64,000 nt of DNA from Pseudomonadota bacterium (GCA_020053735.1 JAGVMP010000011.1:372001-436000), one strand, 5' to 3'; positions 34,294-43,579 are shown, counted from the stretch's first letter. The notes: generated from the letters alone by a model not told the origin. A program made the numbers and translations.

Positions 34294-35016
34294 TTAATGA
34301 TTGTGTGAGTGAATGCCTGGTGCACCTTCTGTTTTATCTAGCCACTTAGAACTGGTAGTGGAATGCTCTATATCACCAATATCTGCATAATCCACTTGCT
34401 GATAAGTCATTAAATTTTGTTGCGTTGTGGCTAGCAATGGTGAATTGTTGCTGTAACGCTTAATCAAATCTACCGTCATTTGCTGTTTTGGATAGGTATA
34501 AGTAATTTGTAGTGGGATTTGCAATTCTGCAATCCAAAGCACTTGCGTTTGTATGCCATTTAATAATCCGCTGTAATGCTCTAGCTGGTAAGTTTCATAC
34601 ACTTGATTTGTGTGCGTTTTTTTCATCTTGGCTAAGTCATCTTGAGCCACCAAACTTGTCAGTGTTTGCCATCTTCTTTGATTAGTCGCAATCCCCAGCA
34701 TATTCAAATCTACCGCCGTGTATTCAATTGCGCGCTTTTCATCATGTAGTAGATAAAAATAATTTAGCTTATTATCTGCAGACTTCAGCCACAATTGGCT
34801 ATTGTTTGAATTGTCTTTTCGAGTCTCTATTTGCTGATGATTGCGAAACAACCACCATTGCACTTTAACTTGCTCGGCTAGATGATCACAAGGCAAATCA
34901 CAAGTCGTGGTTTCAAATTTTGCATTTAATGGTGTTAAATTTTCCGCCTCAGCAAAGGCTAGATTGCTACCCACTAAAAACACTGCCCCCAATAGTAAAT
35001 TACTCACTCTAAGCAT
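34294..35016 (-). CDS. Exported protein of unknown function next to phoA
   Basis: 240 residues with a signal peptide (residues 1-22, ending LAFA). Cys pair TTCDLPCDHL near residue 38 fits a periplasmic disulfide. The body looks like a mainly beta protein with no recognised motif (QVKVQWWLFRNHQQIETR, LEHYSGLLNGIQTQVLWIAE, QMTVDLIKRYS). The C-terminus HSHNH could bind metal. It lies downstream of phoA but a terminator stands between them, so it may have its own promoter or be reached only by read-through. Confidence 0.75.
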   Translation of the reverse strand: MLRVSNLLLGAVFLVGSNLAFAEAENLTPLNAKFETTTCDLPCDHLAEQVKVQWWLFRNHQQIETRKDNSNNSQLWLKSADNKLNYFYLLHDEKRAIEYTAVDLNMLGIATNQRRWQTLTSLVAQDDLAKMKKTHTNQVYETYQLEHYSGLLNGIQTQVLWIAELQIPLQITYTYPKQQMTVDLIKRYSNNSPLLATTQQNLMTYQQVDYADIGDIEHSTTSSKWLDKTEGAPGIHSHNH

Positions 35017-35050
35017 TAGGTTTAACCTTAATTAAATACGTCAAAAAAAT

Positions 35051-35081
35051 TGGGGCAACATAAGTTATTTATGCAGCCCCA
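35051..35081 (-). terminator. Rho-independent terminator after phoA
   Basis: Stem TGGGGC / GCCCCA continued inside by CATAA / TTATG. On the minus strand it is followed by AATTTTTTT, 23 nt after the phoA stop. Confidence 0.8.
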
Positions 35082-35103
35082 TATAAAACACTAAAAGCTT
35101 ATA

Positions 35104-36630
35104 TTAAAAACCAAACGCATCTTTCATCACATGAAAAATGTAACTTTGCTCTTGTACGCCATGGAACAAGTACGCCTTTGGGCCGCCAGCAAAAATCTGC
35201 ACGTCTTCTGCTGCGTGTGTTTCAGCACTGCCTGGCACTAAAGCTTCTTGGTGGAAATTAGGGTCTGTGGTGTCAACAGCTGCCATATCAGCAACACGCC
35301 CTGCTGCAGTTGGTAATGCATATACCGCCTCACCCGCAGAACCAACGTGATAACCCTTACCATTAGCATAAGAAACCGTTGTATAAGGCTTGCCGTCTTC
35401 TGCTAAGGTAGGTGCTGTAGCGCCTGGCTCAGTAACTTTACCCAGAATTGGGTTGCCACGCGCAGGGTAGCCCGCTAACGTCATCACATGACTATGATCA
35501 GCCGTCACAATCACTAGTGTGTCTTTTAAATCTACTTTTTCAAGCGCTTTTTTCACTGCATCACTTAATGCTACAGTGTCAGAAAATGCACGATATGCAT
35601 TACCCGCATGGTGACCATGGTCAATACGACCCGCTTCTACCATTAAAAAATAACCTTTTGGATTCTTTTTCAATACATCAATCGCTTTGTCAGTCATCTC
35701 AGCCAAGCTTGGCTCTTTACCAGCATCAGCTGGGCGATCATGTTCAAACTCCATGTGCGAACGCTCAAACAAACCAATTAAACGTTTAGTACCAGCCGCA
35801 TTAAAATTATCAAATTGCGCTTTGTTCCATACAAAGTCGGCATCAAATTTAGTTTGAAACTCAGTCACTAAATTACGGCCGTCGGTACGCTCGCCAAAAC
35901 GAGTTATATCTTCAGGGTCGTTCACCGTGTTAGGTAAAAATTTAGTGCGGCCACCGCCTAAAAATACTTCCATACCATCGCCAACACCACCCGCACCAAA
36001 GTTATCAATCGCTTGCGCAGCAATATCTTTAACACCTGCTGGTGGAAGTGTTGCCGTTTTCGTTTCCCAGTCACGCGTTGATGTATGTGCGTAAGTGGCT
36101 GCCGGTGTTGCATGGGTAATACGTGCAGTAGAAACAACGCCGGTTGATAGTCCTTTTATTTCTGCTAACTCTAAAATAGTCGTTAGTTTATTGGCTTGAA
36201 TCAACGCATTATCTGACTCACCATTAAAAATAGTTTGGTCTGCAGATAGCACGCCATCATTCGTCTTCACACCTGTTACCATCGCTGTCATGGTTGGTGC
36301 AGAATCAGATGTTTGTTGATTTGCTGAATAGGTTTTTGACATTGCCAAGTAAGGTAATTTTTCAAAGGCTAGCAAGTTTTTCTCGCCATCGATGCCTTTC
36401 ATTTGGCCTTCAAAAATACGTGCAGCGGTGACAGTTGAAACACCCATACCGTCGCCCACAAATAAAATCACGTTTTTGGCACGCTTAGCATTGGGGAATA
36501 ACTGTTTGGCTTTTGCTAATGCAGCCTGGCCATCAGCAGTCCAATCAGCAGCATCTTCTGCCATTGCAGCTTGCGAACCCAGTGCCAGCATCACAGCTAA
36601 GGCACTGGCTTTAAGTATAAACAATTTCAT
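35104..36630 (-). CDS. phoA: Alkaline phosphatase
   Basis: 508 residues. Signal peptide at residues 1-24 (ends AAMA). Metal-site motif NVILFVGDGMGVSTVTAAR, nucleophile Ser in QQTSDSAPTMTAMVTGVKT, and the His/Asp metal ligands in EAGRIDHGHHAGN and VTADHSH. Periplasmic or secreted phosphomonoesterase that releases phosphate. It follows a PEP-CTERM gene by only 21 nt and shares the promoter region with it, which is unusual for phoA; no Pho box is recognised. AAAGGA precedes the ATG. Confidence 0.96.
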   Translation of the reverse strand: MKLFILKASALAVMLALGSQAAMAEDAADWTADGQAALAKAKQLFPNAKRAKNVILFVGDGMGVSTVTAARIFEGQMKGIDGEKNLLAFEKLPYLAMSKTYSANQQTSDSAPTMTAMVTGVKTNDGVLSADQTIFNGESDNALIQANKLTTILELAEIKGLSTGVVSTARITHATPAATYAHTSTRDWETKTATLPPAGVKDIAAQAIDNFGAGGVGDGMEVFLGGGRTKFLPNTVNDPEDITRFGERTDGRNLVTEFQTKFDADFVWNKAQFDNFNAAGTKRLIGLFERSHMEFEHDRPADAGKEPSLAEMTDKAIDVLKKNPKGYFLMVEAGRIDHGHHAGNAYRAFSDTVALSDAVKKALEKVDLKDTLVIVTADHSHVMTLAGYPARGNPILGKVTEPGATAPTLAEDGKPYTTVSYANGKGYHVGSAGEAVYALPTAAGRVADMAAVDTTDPNFHQEALVPGSAETHAAEDVQIFAGGPKAYLFHGVQEQSYIFHVMKDAFGF

Positions 36631-36651
36631 TTTTAGTCCTTTTAAGATAAT

Positions 36652-37422
36652 TTATTTAACAGCGTTACGACGGCGCACTACAAAACCCATCACACCTAAA
36701 CCTGCTAACAGCATGGCGTAAGTGTCTGCCTCTGGCACTGGCGTTATTAGCAAACTGACGTTATCAACACCTAACTGCATTTGGCCTTCATTCGCCACGC
36801 TGGCAAAACGCAATGTATAGGTACCGCCAGTAGCCAATAATGGCGTAATATCAAATGAATAATTAATATATGGGTTAGCAATATCGCCGCCAATCATGCT
36901 TGAGCCGTTTGAGCCACCTAAATAAAAGGTTTGTGCAATATCGCCAGCATTGGTAGTGAAAACATCAGTGCCTAAGTTTAATAAATCTACACGCACATGT
37001 TGATTAGGCTCAAACAGGCCGCCAGTGGTGTAATCTAAGCCCTCACTATTAATTGCAGTACCAGCAGCGCTTTGATTATTCACAAACATACTAAAAGATA
37101 ACGTCGCGGCACTTGCTGCGCCTGTTGTAAAAGTTTGCAACAAGGCTTGATTGCTAAGACTAAAAGCGTCTAGCAAGGCATAATTCAATCCACTTGCAAC
37201 GCCAACAGTATTGCGGCCGCTGGCATTGGTTACGCCATCATTTTCCAGCAATACAGAACCCAAAGCGCCAGCTTCTTCTACATTCCAGCCTTGAATATCA
37301 TACTCATCAACACCCGCAGTTTCAAAACCACCATTTACAATTAACTCATCTGCCATTGTGCTACTTGCTGAAAAGGCACTCCCCACTAAAAGCCAGGCCA
37401 AACTCCATTGTTTAATACTCAT
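36652..37422 (-). CDS. PEP-CTERM surface protein, first gene of the phoA operon
   Basis: 256 residues. Signal peptide ends STMA. After it comes ELIVNGGFETAGVDEYDIQG, then a beta-sandwich-like carbohydrate-binding-type body (INYSFDITPLLATGGTYTLR, QLGVDNVSLL), the common architecture of PEP-CTERM proteins with an NGGFE start. The C-terminal anchor is VPEADTYAMLLAGLGVMGFV followed by VRRRNAVK. It is predicted to be processed by an exosortase outside this window. A dyad with one perfect half-site lies 87 bp upstream. Confidence 0.9.
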   Translation of the reverse strand: MSIKQWSLAWLLVGSAFSASSTMADELIVNGGFETAGVDEYDIQGWNVEEAGALGSVLLENDGVTNASGRNTVGVASGLNYALLDAFSLSNQALLQTFTTGAASAATLSFSMFVNNQSAAGTAINSEGLDYTTGGLFEPNQHVRVDLLNLGTDVFTTNAGDIAQTFYLGGSNGSSMIGGDIANPYINYSFDITPLLATGGTYTLRFASVANEGQMQLGVDNVSLLITPVPEADTYAMLLAGLGVMGFVVRRRNAVK

Positions 37423-37508
37423 ATAAACATCCCTAAAATCAAAAAATATATTTTCATTTGGTACGATTTAACTTTAAATGAGGAAAGTGTTACTAAGGTG
37501 ACAATGTC

Positions 37509-37524
37509 TGAGCCGTTTGGACTA
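37509..37524. promoter_or_regulatory. Putative EpsA box (one half-site perfect)
   Basis: TGAGCCGTTTGGACTA: a perfect promoter-distal half-site (GGACTA), degenerate proximal half, spacer GTTT close to the GTTC of the best copy. 87 bp upstream of the PEP-CTERM-phoA operon; TAACAC at 37492-37487 may be the -10. Confidence 0.4.
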
Positions 37525-37563
37525 GTGGAATATAGAAATTGATTGAAACTAATTCGTATGTAC

Positions 37564-38577
37564 TTAACTACTGTAACCATCAGGATTGCTAGACTGCCAG
37601 CGCCAGGCATCTGTACACATTTGTTCTAAATTTCTGCTGGCAGCCCAACCGAGTAGTTTTTTGGCCAAACCTGCATCTGCAAAGTTAATGGCCACATCAC
37701 CTTGCCTTCTAGGTAAAAATACATAAGGTACTTTTTTTGCGCTTACTTTAGCAAATGTATTCACCACATCCAGCACACTATAGCCGTTGCCAGTGCCTAA
37801 ATTTAACGTAATCATCGTTTCATTTTTCAACAGATAATCAAGCGTAGCGACATGCGCATCTGCCAAATCCATTACATGGATATAATCTCTGACACCCGTG
37901 CCATCATGCGTCGCGTAATCGTTTCCAAATACTTTTAGCGTTGCTAGTTTACCTACCGCCACTTGGGAAACATAAGGCAATAAGTTATTTGGCATACCGT
38001 TTGGATCTTCACCAATTAAGCCGCTAGGGTGTGCCCCAATCGGATTAAAATAGCGTAATAATCCAATACGCCATGTCTCATCTGAAGCATGTAAATCTCT
38101 TAAAATATCTTCTATCATTAGCTTTGTGCGTCCGTAGGGGTTGGTCGCACTTAAGGGAAAGTCTTCTTTAATCGGCACTAAGGCTGGATCGCCATAAACG
38201 GTTGCAGAAGAACTAAATACGATCGTCTTTACGTCATACTCTGCCATTACGTCAAACAAAACTAAACTACCACCCACATTGTTATCATAATAAAGTTGAG
38301 GCTTATCGGTAGACTCTCCCACTGCCTTTAACCCTGCAAAATGGATAACCGCTATAATCTTGTGCTGCTGAAACAACGCACGCATCGCACGCTTATTGCA
38401 AATATCAGTATTAATAAATGTTAGTTTTTTGCCAGAGATATTTCTTACACGATGTAGTGACTCTTCAGAGCTGTTCGACAGGTTATCTACTACTACAATC
38501 TCGTATCCAGCCGCTAACAATTGTAGGCAGGTGTGTGAGCCAATATAACCAGCACCACCAGTAATTAAAACAGTCAT
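37564..38577 (-). CDS. galE: UDP-glucose 4-epimerase
   Basis: 337 residues from the ATG at 38577 (a TTG three codons earlier is less likely). Extended short-chain dehydrogenase: NAD-binding VLITGGAGYIGSHTCLQLL, VVVDNLSNSS, catalytic Ser in VFSSSATVYGDP and YxxxK in NPYGRTKLMIED, plus VRDYIHVMDLADAHV. It interconverts UDP-glucose and UDP-galactose for exopolysaccharide or lipopolysaccharide. It is a single gene with no EpsA-like dyad seen upstream. Confidence 0.96.
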   Translation of the reverse strand: MTVLITGGAGYIGSHTCLQLLAAGYEIVVVDNLSNSSEESLHRVRNISGKKLTFINTDICNKRAMRALFQQHKIIAVIHFAGLKAVGESTDKPQLYYDNNVGGSLVLFDVMAEYDVKTIVFSSSATVYGDPALVPIKEDFPLSATNPYGRTKLMIEDILRDLHASDETWRIGLLRYFNPIGAHPSGLIGEDPNGMPNNLLPYVSQVAVGKLATLKVFGNDYATHDGTGVRDYIHVMDLADAHVATLDYLLKNETMITLNLGTGNGYSVLDVVNTFAKVSAKKVPYVFLPRRQGDVAINFADAGLAKKLLGWAASRNLEQMCTDAWRWQSSNPDGYSS

Positions 38578-38711
38578 GAAAGTCAAACCTATAATTAAGA
38601 TTAAAACTTATATTACTTAACTAATAATACAGAATTATTAAATTACCTATTAACATGCGCTGCACAACAATTAAGTTCGCAAGGGTACAATTTGGTTACG
38701 TAACTATCTAA

Positions 38712-38744
38712 GAAAAAGACCTAGTCGTTTCTGACTGGGCCTTA
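38712..38744 (-). terminator. Second terminator-like hairpin downstream of tRNA-Ile2
   Basis: Imperfect 11-bp stem AAGGCCCAGTC / GACTAGGTCTT with one G-T and one mismatch. On the minus strand it is followed by TTTTTC. Confidence 0.6.
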
Positions 38745-38748
38745 TGTT

Positions 38749-38804
38749 TGGTAGGGCGTGCGGTAACCGAACTCACAACAAACGGATTTTCAATCCACAG
38801 CCCT
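38749..38804 (-). pseudogene. tRNA-Phe-like remnant (D arm missing)
   Basis: On the minus strand: a 5' GGGC, an anticodon-arm-like stretch GGATTGAAAATCC with the tRNA-Phe loop TTGAAAA, a T-loop-like GAGTTCGGTTACC, and a 3' end GCCCTACCA. The 5 bp AGGGC / GCCCT can close an acceptor-like stem, but there is no D arm and the T stem pairs poorly. It lies between two terminators just after tRNA-Ile2. Confidence 0.35.
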
Positions 38805-38810
38805 TAAACT

Positions 38811-38844
38811 AAAACGACCTAGAGATTTCTCCCTAAGTCGTTTT
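38811..38844 (-). terminator. Rho-independent terminator directly after tRNA-Ile2
   Basis: Stem AAAACGAC / GTCGTTTT, extended by CT(A)AG pairs, starting 4 nt after the tRNA 3' end on the minus strand. Confidence 0.7.
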
Positions 38845-38847
38845 AAA

Positions 38848-38926
<79 letters not shown>

Positions 38927-38968
38927 AATAAGCTGCTGTGTGTTTTAGCAACGCCAAAACAATAACTT

Positions 38969-40915
38969 TTAATCTTGACCAGTTTCTAAAAAACTTCTTA
39001 GTCTTTCTGACCTTGTAGGATGGCGCAATTTACGCAGCGCTTTAGCCTCTATTTGACGAATGCGCTCACGCGTAACATCAAACTGTTTACCCACCTCTTC
39101 TAGCGTATGGTCTGTGTTCATTTCAATGCCAAAACGCATGCGCAGCACCTTAGCTTCGCGTGGTGTAAGCGACTCTAACACTTCACTGGTAGCATCGCGC
39201 AAGCTGGCGTAAACAGCAGCTTCCATTGGCGCCAATGTCGTGTTGTCTTCAATAAAATCACCCAAGTGCGAGTCTTCATCATCGCCAATCGGCGTTTCCA
39301 TTGAAATTGGCTCTTTGCTGATTTTCAAGATTTTACGAATCTTATCTTCTGGCATTTCCATTTTCTCAGCTAAAGTCGCAGGATCTGGCTCAATACCCGT
39401 TTCTTGCAGAATTTGACGGCTGATACGATTCATTTTATTAATCGTTTCAATCATGTGCACAGGAATACGAATGGTACGTGCTTGGTCCGCAATCGAACGC
39501 GTAATCGCTTGACGAATCCACCAAGTGGCATAAGTAGAAAATTTAAAACCACGACGATATTCAAACTTATCTACGGCTTTCATCAAGCCAATATTACCTT
39601 CTTGAATCAAGTCCAAAAATTGCAGGCCACGGTTGGTGTATTTTTTTGCAATCGAAATCACCAGACGCAAGTTCGCTTCAATCATCTCACGCTTAGCACG
39701 GCGCGCACGCGCCTCGCCTGTGGTCATTTGTTTGTTGATTTCTTTTAGCTCTTTAATGGGAATACCCACTTTGGCTTCTAGCGCAATCAGTCTATCTTGC
39801 TGATCCACAATCGAGTGTTTATAGCGCACTAGTTTTTCGATGTATGGCTTATCAAGACTTAACTCAGTATCTAGCCAGGTTAAGTTAATCTCGTTACCTG
39901 GGAAGCTTTTAATAAAATGTGGGCGCGGCATGCCGGATTTATCGACGCAAAAATCCATCACTTTGCGCTCATGGCCACGCACCTCTTCTACTAAGCCGCG
40001 CACTTGCTCACACAAAGCCTCTACCTGTTTGGCAGAGAATCTAAACGCTGTCAGCTCTTCCAGCACAGATTCGTGCAATTTTTTGTATTTTGGATCTTGC
40101 GAGCCAGTATTTTCGCGGATTGCGTTCATCTCGCTGTTGGCTTTGCGAATCACCGCAAAACGTTTTAGCACTTCTTCTTTTAATTTAGCAAGCGCTTCGG
40201 CTGAAATTGCCGCAGCTTTTGCACCATCTTCGTCGTCGTCCTCTTCTTCATCTACATCAACGTCTTCTTCTTCCACCGCTTCGGCGGCAATGGTGTCTTC
40301 TAGGCCAATATCGCTATCAATTAAGCCATCCACCAAATCATCAACGCTAATTTCATCTTTTTCAACTTGATCCACCATCGCCAATAATTGGGTAATGGTT
40401 GTAGGGCAAGCGGCAATGGCTTGCACCATATGTTTTAAGCCATCTTCAATGCGGCGTGCAATTTCAATTTCGCTTTCGCGTGTCAGCAAATCTACCGTGC
40501 CCATTTCACGCATGTACATACGCACTGGGTCAGTGGTGCGGCCGAAATCGGAGTCAACTGTGGCCAATGCGGCCTCTGCCTCTTCCACTGCATCTTCATC
40601 GGTGACTGGCGGAGGTGCGTCTGACATCAACAACACTTCAGCATCAGGCGCTTCTTCGTACACCTGAATGCCCATGTCATTAATCATGCCGATAATGCCA
40701 TCAATTTGCTCAGAATTTTGTACATCATCTGGCAAATGGTCGTTAATTTCGGCGTAGGTTAAATAGCCACGCTCTTTACCCAAAATAATCAGGGTTTTTA
40801 AGCGCGTACGACGCACTTCAGCGTCTATCGCTTGTGCCGCTGGGTCTTGCGCAGCTTCATGCTCTAGCTTTAAGCGCTCTTTTTCTAATGTTTTGTCTGA
40901 TTTTGGTCTGGCCAT
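38969..40915 (-). CDS. rpoD: Primary sigma factor RpoD (sigma-70)
   Basis: 648 residues. Region 1.1 lies at the N-terminus (about 35-110), region 1.2 near 125-155 ([20 protein letters not shown]-like), then a non-conserved insert with a very acidic run near 215-232. Region 2 contains the -10 recognition helix ([20 protein letters not shown] type), regions 3 and 4 end with the helix-turn-helix [20 protein letters not shown]. Length and all regions are those of a housekeeping sigma factor. It is separated from dnaG by 225 nt. Confidence 0.98.
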   Translation of the reverse strand: MARPKSDKTLEKERLKLEHEAAQDPAAQAIDAEVRRTRLKTLIILGKERGYLTYAEINDHLPDDVQNSEQIDGIIGMINDMGIQVYEEAPDAEVLLMSDAPPPVTDEDAVEEAEAALATVDSDFGRTTDPVRMYMREMGTVDLLTRESEIEIARRIEDGLKHMVQAIAACPTTITQLLAMVDQVEKDEISVDDLVDGLIDSDIGLEDTIAAEAVEEEDVDVDEEEDDDEDGAKAAAISAEALAKLKEEVLKRFAVIRKANSEMNAIRENTGSQDPKYKKLHESVLEELTAFRFSAKQVEALCEQVRGLVEEVRGHERKVMDFCVDKSGMPRPHFIKSFPGNEINLTWLDTELSLDKPYIEKLVRYKHSIVDQQDRLIALEAKVGIPIKELKEINKQMTTGEARARRAKREMIEANLRLVISIAKKYTNRGLQFLDLIQEGNIGLMKAVDKFEYRRGFKFSTYATWWIRQAITRSIADQARTIRIPVHMIETINKMNRISRQILQETGIEPDPATLAEKMEMPEDKIRKILKISKEPISMETPIGDDEDSHLGDFIEDNTTLAPMEAAVYASLRDATSEVLESLTPREAKVLRMRFGIEMNTDHTLEEVGKQFDVTRERIRQIEAKALRKLRHPTRSERLRSFLETGQD

Positions 40916-41140
40916 GCCCGATCCTATTCTGTAAAAACGCTGTACTTGCTTAAAACTGCAGGCCTAGCGTAGATATTGCAATTGCATGTTGAGATTGCAT
41001 GCAGTGATTCGTATGGTGTATTTCAAAGGAACCGCGGATTATACCTGAAAACCGCTTAAATTTTAAGCTTAAGCCCGCTAAAGTTTAAACAAACCGCTTG
41101 TTTAATAACAAGTTTTACGCAGTAATCTTAATCGCACACA

Positions 41141-42889
41141 CTAAGTTTTTTTGGCAGTTAAGTTTTTAAGCATATCGCGCTCATCTGCTGTCCACGTGCT
41201 CAAAGGTTTTTCTTTTAACGCATCCAAAATTCCGCCATCTTGCTTCTTCTGAATCATTTTACCTAATTGGGTGCACGCACCTTCAAATTCAAGCTCAAAC
41301 TCTGGCCCCTTAACAAATAAAGCCAGCTCATACCTAATTTCGTTGAGCAATTTTGTATCTACATTTGGCTCAATCGTATGCAACAATGCGGCAGGCTTCG
41401 ATTGGGGTTGCTGCAAAGCCGCATGGATACTGGCTTGCAGCAGCACGTTTTCTTCTCCAAAGCCTTGCGCAAAATTTAAATACTCATTTTTGGCTAAACT
41501 AGGCTGCATCAACAACATCAACACAAAGCGCTTTTTAATGCTAATTGGAGCCCGACTTTGTTTTTGCGTGGCTAACACGGGCACTCTGTTTGGTGCAGGT
41601 AGTTTGAGCAAACTTTGCATTTCTGCCTCAGTAACTTCGGCCAGCTCGGCAATTTTTTTACGCATAAAAAGTGCGCTACGCGGTGCGACGATTTGGCGCA
41701 AAATCGGCTCAGCTTCGTTTAAAAACTTCACCTTATCTTCTTGCGAGTTCAGCGGGTTATTTTCGCTTAAATGCGCAATTATGTATTGCGAAAGCGGCAT
41801 GGCATTTTGCATTTCTTGCTCAAACTTTTCTTTGCCAAATTCGCGCACATAACTGTCAGGGTCATGTTCTTTAGGCAGAAATAAAAAGCGTAATTTTAGC
41901 CCGTCAGTTAAAGCCGGCAGCGCGTTCATGGCAGCGCGCCAAGCGGCAGTGCGGCCTGCATTATCCCCATCAAAACTAAATACAATTTCATCGGTTTGGC
42001 GCATCAGCTTGGTAATATGAAACGGCGTAGTTGCAGTGCCCAGAGCGGCCACGGCATACTCAATGCCATATTGCGCAAGTGCCACCACATCCATATATCC
42101 TTCTACCACTAGCACGCGGCCAGCATCGCGAATGGCACGCCTTGCGACAAATAACCCATACAATTCATGACCTTTTTGAAACAGTGGCGTTTCGGGTGAA
42201 TTGTAATATTTGGGCGTATCTTCAGGATTGATGACGCGGCCACCAAAGCCAATCACTTGGCCTTTTTGGTCGTGGATAGGAAACATAATGCGGTCACGAA
42301 AACGGTCATAACGTTTGCCTTGCTCATTTTCCACTACCAAGCCCGCAGTTTGCAAAGCCTCGTTTTCATAGTTCGCAAATACACTTTGCAAATTTTGCCA
42401 GCCCGCGGGCGCATAGCCAATTTGAAACTTGGCGGCAATTTGGCCACTTAAGCCACGGCCTTTTAAATACTCTATGGCGCGTGGGCTTTCTTTTAATTGC
42501 GCTTTGTAATAGTTAGCGGCTTGTTGCAGGCTTTCCTGTAGGCCAAGTTTAATGGTTTTATTTTGTGCATCTGCTTCACGGGATTGTGGTGTAGATTGTT
42601 CTTGCGGCACAATCATGCCAACGTTTTTGGCTAAATCATTAATCGCCTCAATAAAACTTAAACCTGCATACTCCATCAAAAAGCCAATCGCCGTGCCGTG
42701 CGCGCCACAGCCAAAGCAATGGTAAAACTGCTTGGTGGGGCTGACGGTAAAGCTGGGAGATTTTTCGTTATGAAACGGGCAGCAGGCAGAATAATTGGCG
42801 CCGGCTTTTTTAAGCGGCACGCTTTTATCAATGACGTCAACAATGTCAACGCGGTTTAATAAATCCTGAATAAATGATTCTGGAATCAA
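41141..42889 (-). CDS. dnaG: DNA primase
   Basis: 582 residues. N-terminal CHC2 zinc domain (CPFHNEKSPSFTVSPTKQFY, HCFGCGAHG), central TOPRIM core with VVEGYMDVVALAQYG and FSFDGDNAGRTAAWRA, and a C-terminal helicase-interacting domain. It synthesises RNA primers with DnaB. Here the usual rpsU-dnaG-rpoD macromolecular synthesis operon is interrupted by a terminator and a repeat-like spacer between yqeY and dnaG. Confidence 0.98.
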   Translation of the reverse strand: MIPESFIQDLLNRVDIVDVIDKSVPLKKAGANYSACCPFHNEKSPSFTVSPTKQFYHCFGCGAHGTAIGFLMEYAGLSFIEAINDLAKNVGMIVPQEQSTPQSREADAQNKTIKLGLQESLQQAANYYKAQLKESPRAIEYLKGRGLSGQIAAKFQIGYAPAGWQNLQSVFANYENEALQTAGLVVENEQGKRYDRFRDRIMFPIHDQKGQVIGFGGRVINPEDTPKYYNSPETPLFQKGHELYGLFVARRAIRDAGRVLVVEGYMDVVALAQYGIEYAVAALGTATTPFHITKLMRQTDEIVFSFDGDNAGRTAAWRAAMNALPALTDGLKLRFLFLPKEHDPDSYVREFGKEKFEQEMQNAMPLSQYIIAHLSENNPLNSQEDKVKFLNEAEPILRQIVAPRSALFMRKKIAELAEVTEAEMQSLLKLPAPNRVPVLATQKQSRAPISIKKRFVLMLLMQPSLAKNEYLNFAQGFGEENVLLQASIHAALQQPQSKPAALLHTIEPNVDTKLLNEIRYELALFVKGPEFELEFEGACTQLGKMIQKKQDGGILDALKEKPLSTWTADERDMLKNLTAKKT

Positions 42890-42929
42890 TTGCTAAGTCA
42901 CTTTCTGGCTGCAAGAAACAAATTGCTGC

Positions 42930-43025
42930 GTTGCGCAGTGCTCGCTTCCTCGCTGTACCAAATATGTACTATCTTCGTCGCTGTGCGCTGTGCGCCTTGC
43001 ACTTTGTCTCTCTCGCTCAGAAATT
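42930..43025. repeat. Repeat-like intergenic element with internal direct repeats
   Basis: The sequence contains CTTCCTCGCTGT and CTTCGTCGCTGT 34 nt apart around GTAC-N7-GTAC, flanked by GCGTTGCGCAGTG and GCGCTGTGCGCC. It looks like a dispersed intergenic repeat, more GC-rich than its surroundings. I see only one copy in this window. Confidence 0.4.
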
Positions 43026-43076
43026 GATTTATTGAATAAATAAGAAGTATCGCACAAACCTAACACTCAAAACAAA

Positions 43077-43096
43077 AAAGGAGCTTTCGCTCCTTT
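43077..43096 (-). terminator. Rho-independent terminator after yqeY
   Basis: Stem AAAGGAGC / GCTCCTTT with a tetraloop. On the minus strand it is followed by TTTG after extra T residues, 19 nt beyond the yqeY stop. Confidence 0.85.
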
Positions 43097-43114
43097 CATT
43101 TTACAGCTTATTTT

Positions 43115-43558
43115 TTAGGCTAAACGTGCTTTAATCAGACTGGAAACCTTACCCATATCGGCCACACCCGCAACTAATGGTTTGACTAAACCCACCACTT
43201 TGCCCATGTCTTTTGCGCCTTGCGCATCACTATCAGCAATCACTTGGGTAATAATTTGGTTTAACTCGTCATCCGAAAGTTGTTTAGGCATGTAAGTCTG
43301 CAACACGCCTACTTCATATTTTTCAATATCGGCCAAATCAGTGCGGTTTGCAGATTCAAACGCAGCGATAGAATCACGGCGCTGTTTCAGCATTTTTTCA
43401 ATCACCGCAATCACATCGGCATCAGTCAGCTCGATGCGCTCATCCACTTCACGCTGTTTAATCGCAGAAAGCAGTAGGCGAATGGTGCCAAGACGCACGG
43501 TATCTTTGGCGCGCATGGCATCTTTCATTTGTTCCGTGATTTGATTTTTCAGACTCAT
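43115..43558 (-). CDS. yqeY: GatB/YqeY domain protein
   Basis: 147 residues: SLKNQITEQMKDAMRAKDTV, RLGTIRLLLSAIKQREVDER and the C-terminal GKVVGLVKPLVAGVADMGKV-S block are the family's conserved segments. It is related to the tail domain of GatB that contacts tRNA in amidotransferases; the stand-alone role is unsettled. Typical position beside rpsU and dnaG. 21 nt downstream of the DUF3144 gene. Confidence 0.93.
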   Translation of the reverse strand: MSLKNQITEQMKDAMRAKDTVRLGTIRLLLSAIKQREVDERIELTDADVIAVIEKMLKQRRDSIAAFESANRTDLADIEKYEVGVLQTYMPKQLSDDELNQIITQVIADSDAQGAKDMGKVVGLVKPLVAGVADMGKVSSLIKARLA

Positions 43559-43579
43559 AGAGCGTTGCTTAAGTTTATC

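Noticed and set aside
36632-36637. TAGTCC (GGACTA on the minus strand) just upstream of phoA
   Set aside because: It is part of the phoA ribosome binding region (AAAGGACTAAAAATG), lacks a partner half-site and is in the wrong place for an operator.
37419-37610. 63-codon minus-strand frame upstream of the PEP-CTERM gene
   Set aside because: Overlaps the galE 3' end and the PEP-CTERM promoter region including the dyad; no ribosome binding site.
39840-40370. 176-codon plus-strand frame opposite rpoD
   Set aside because: Ser-rich translation mirrors the acidic run of the RpoD insert; antisense shadow.
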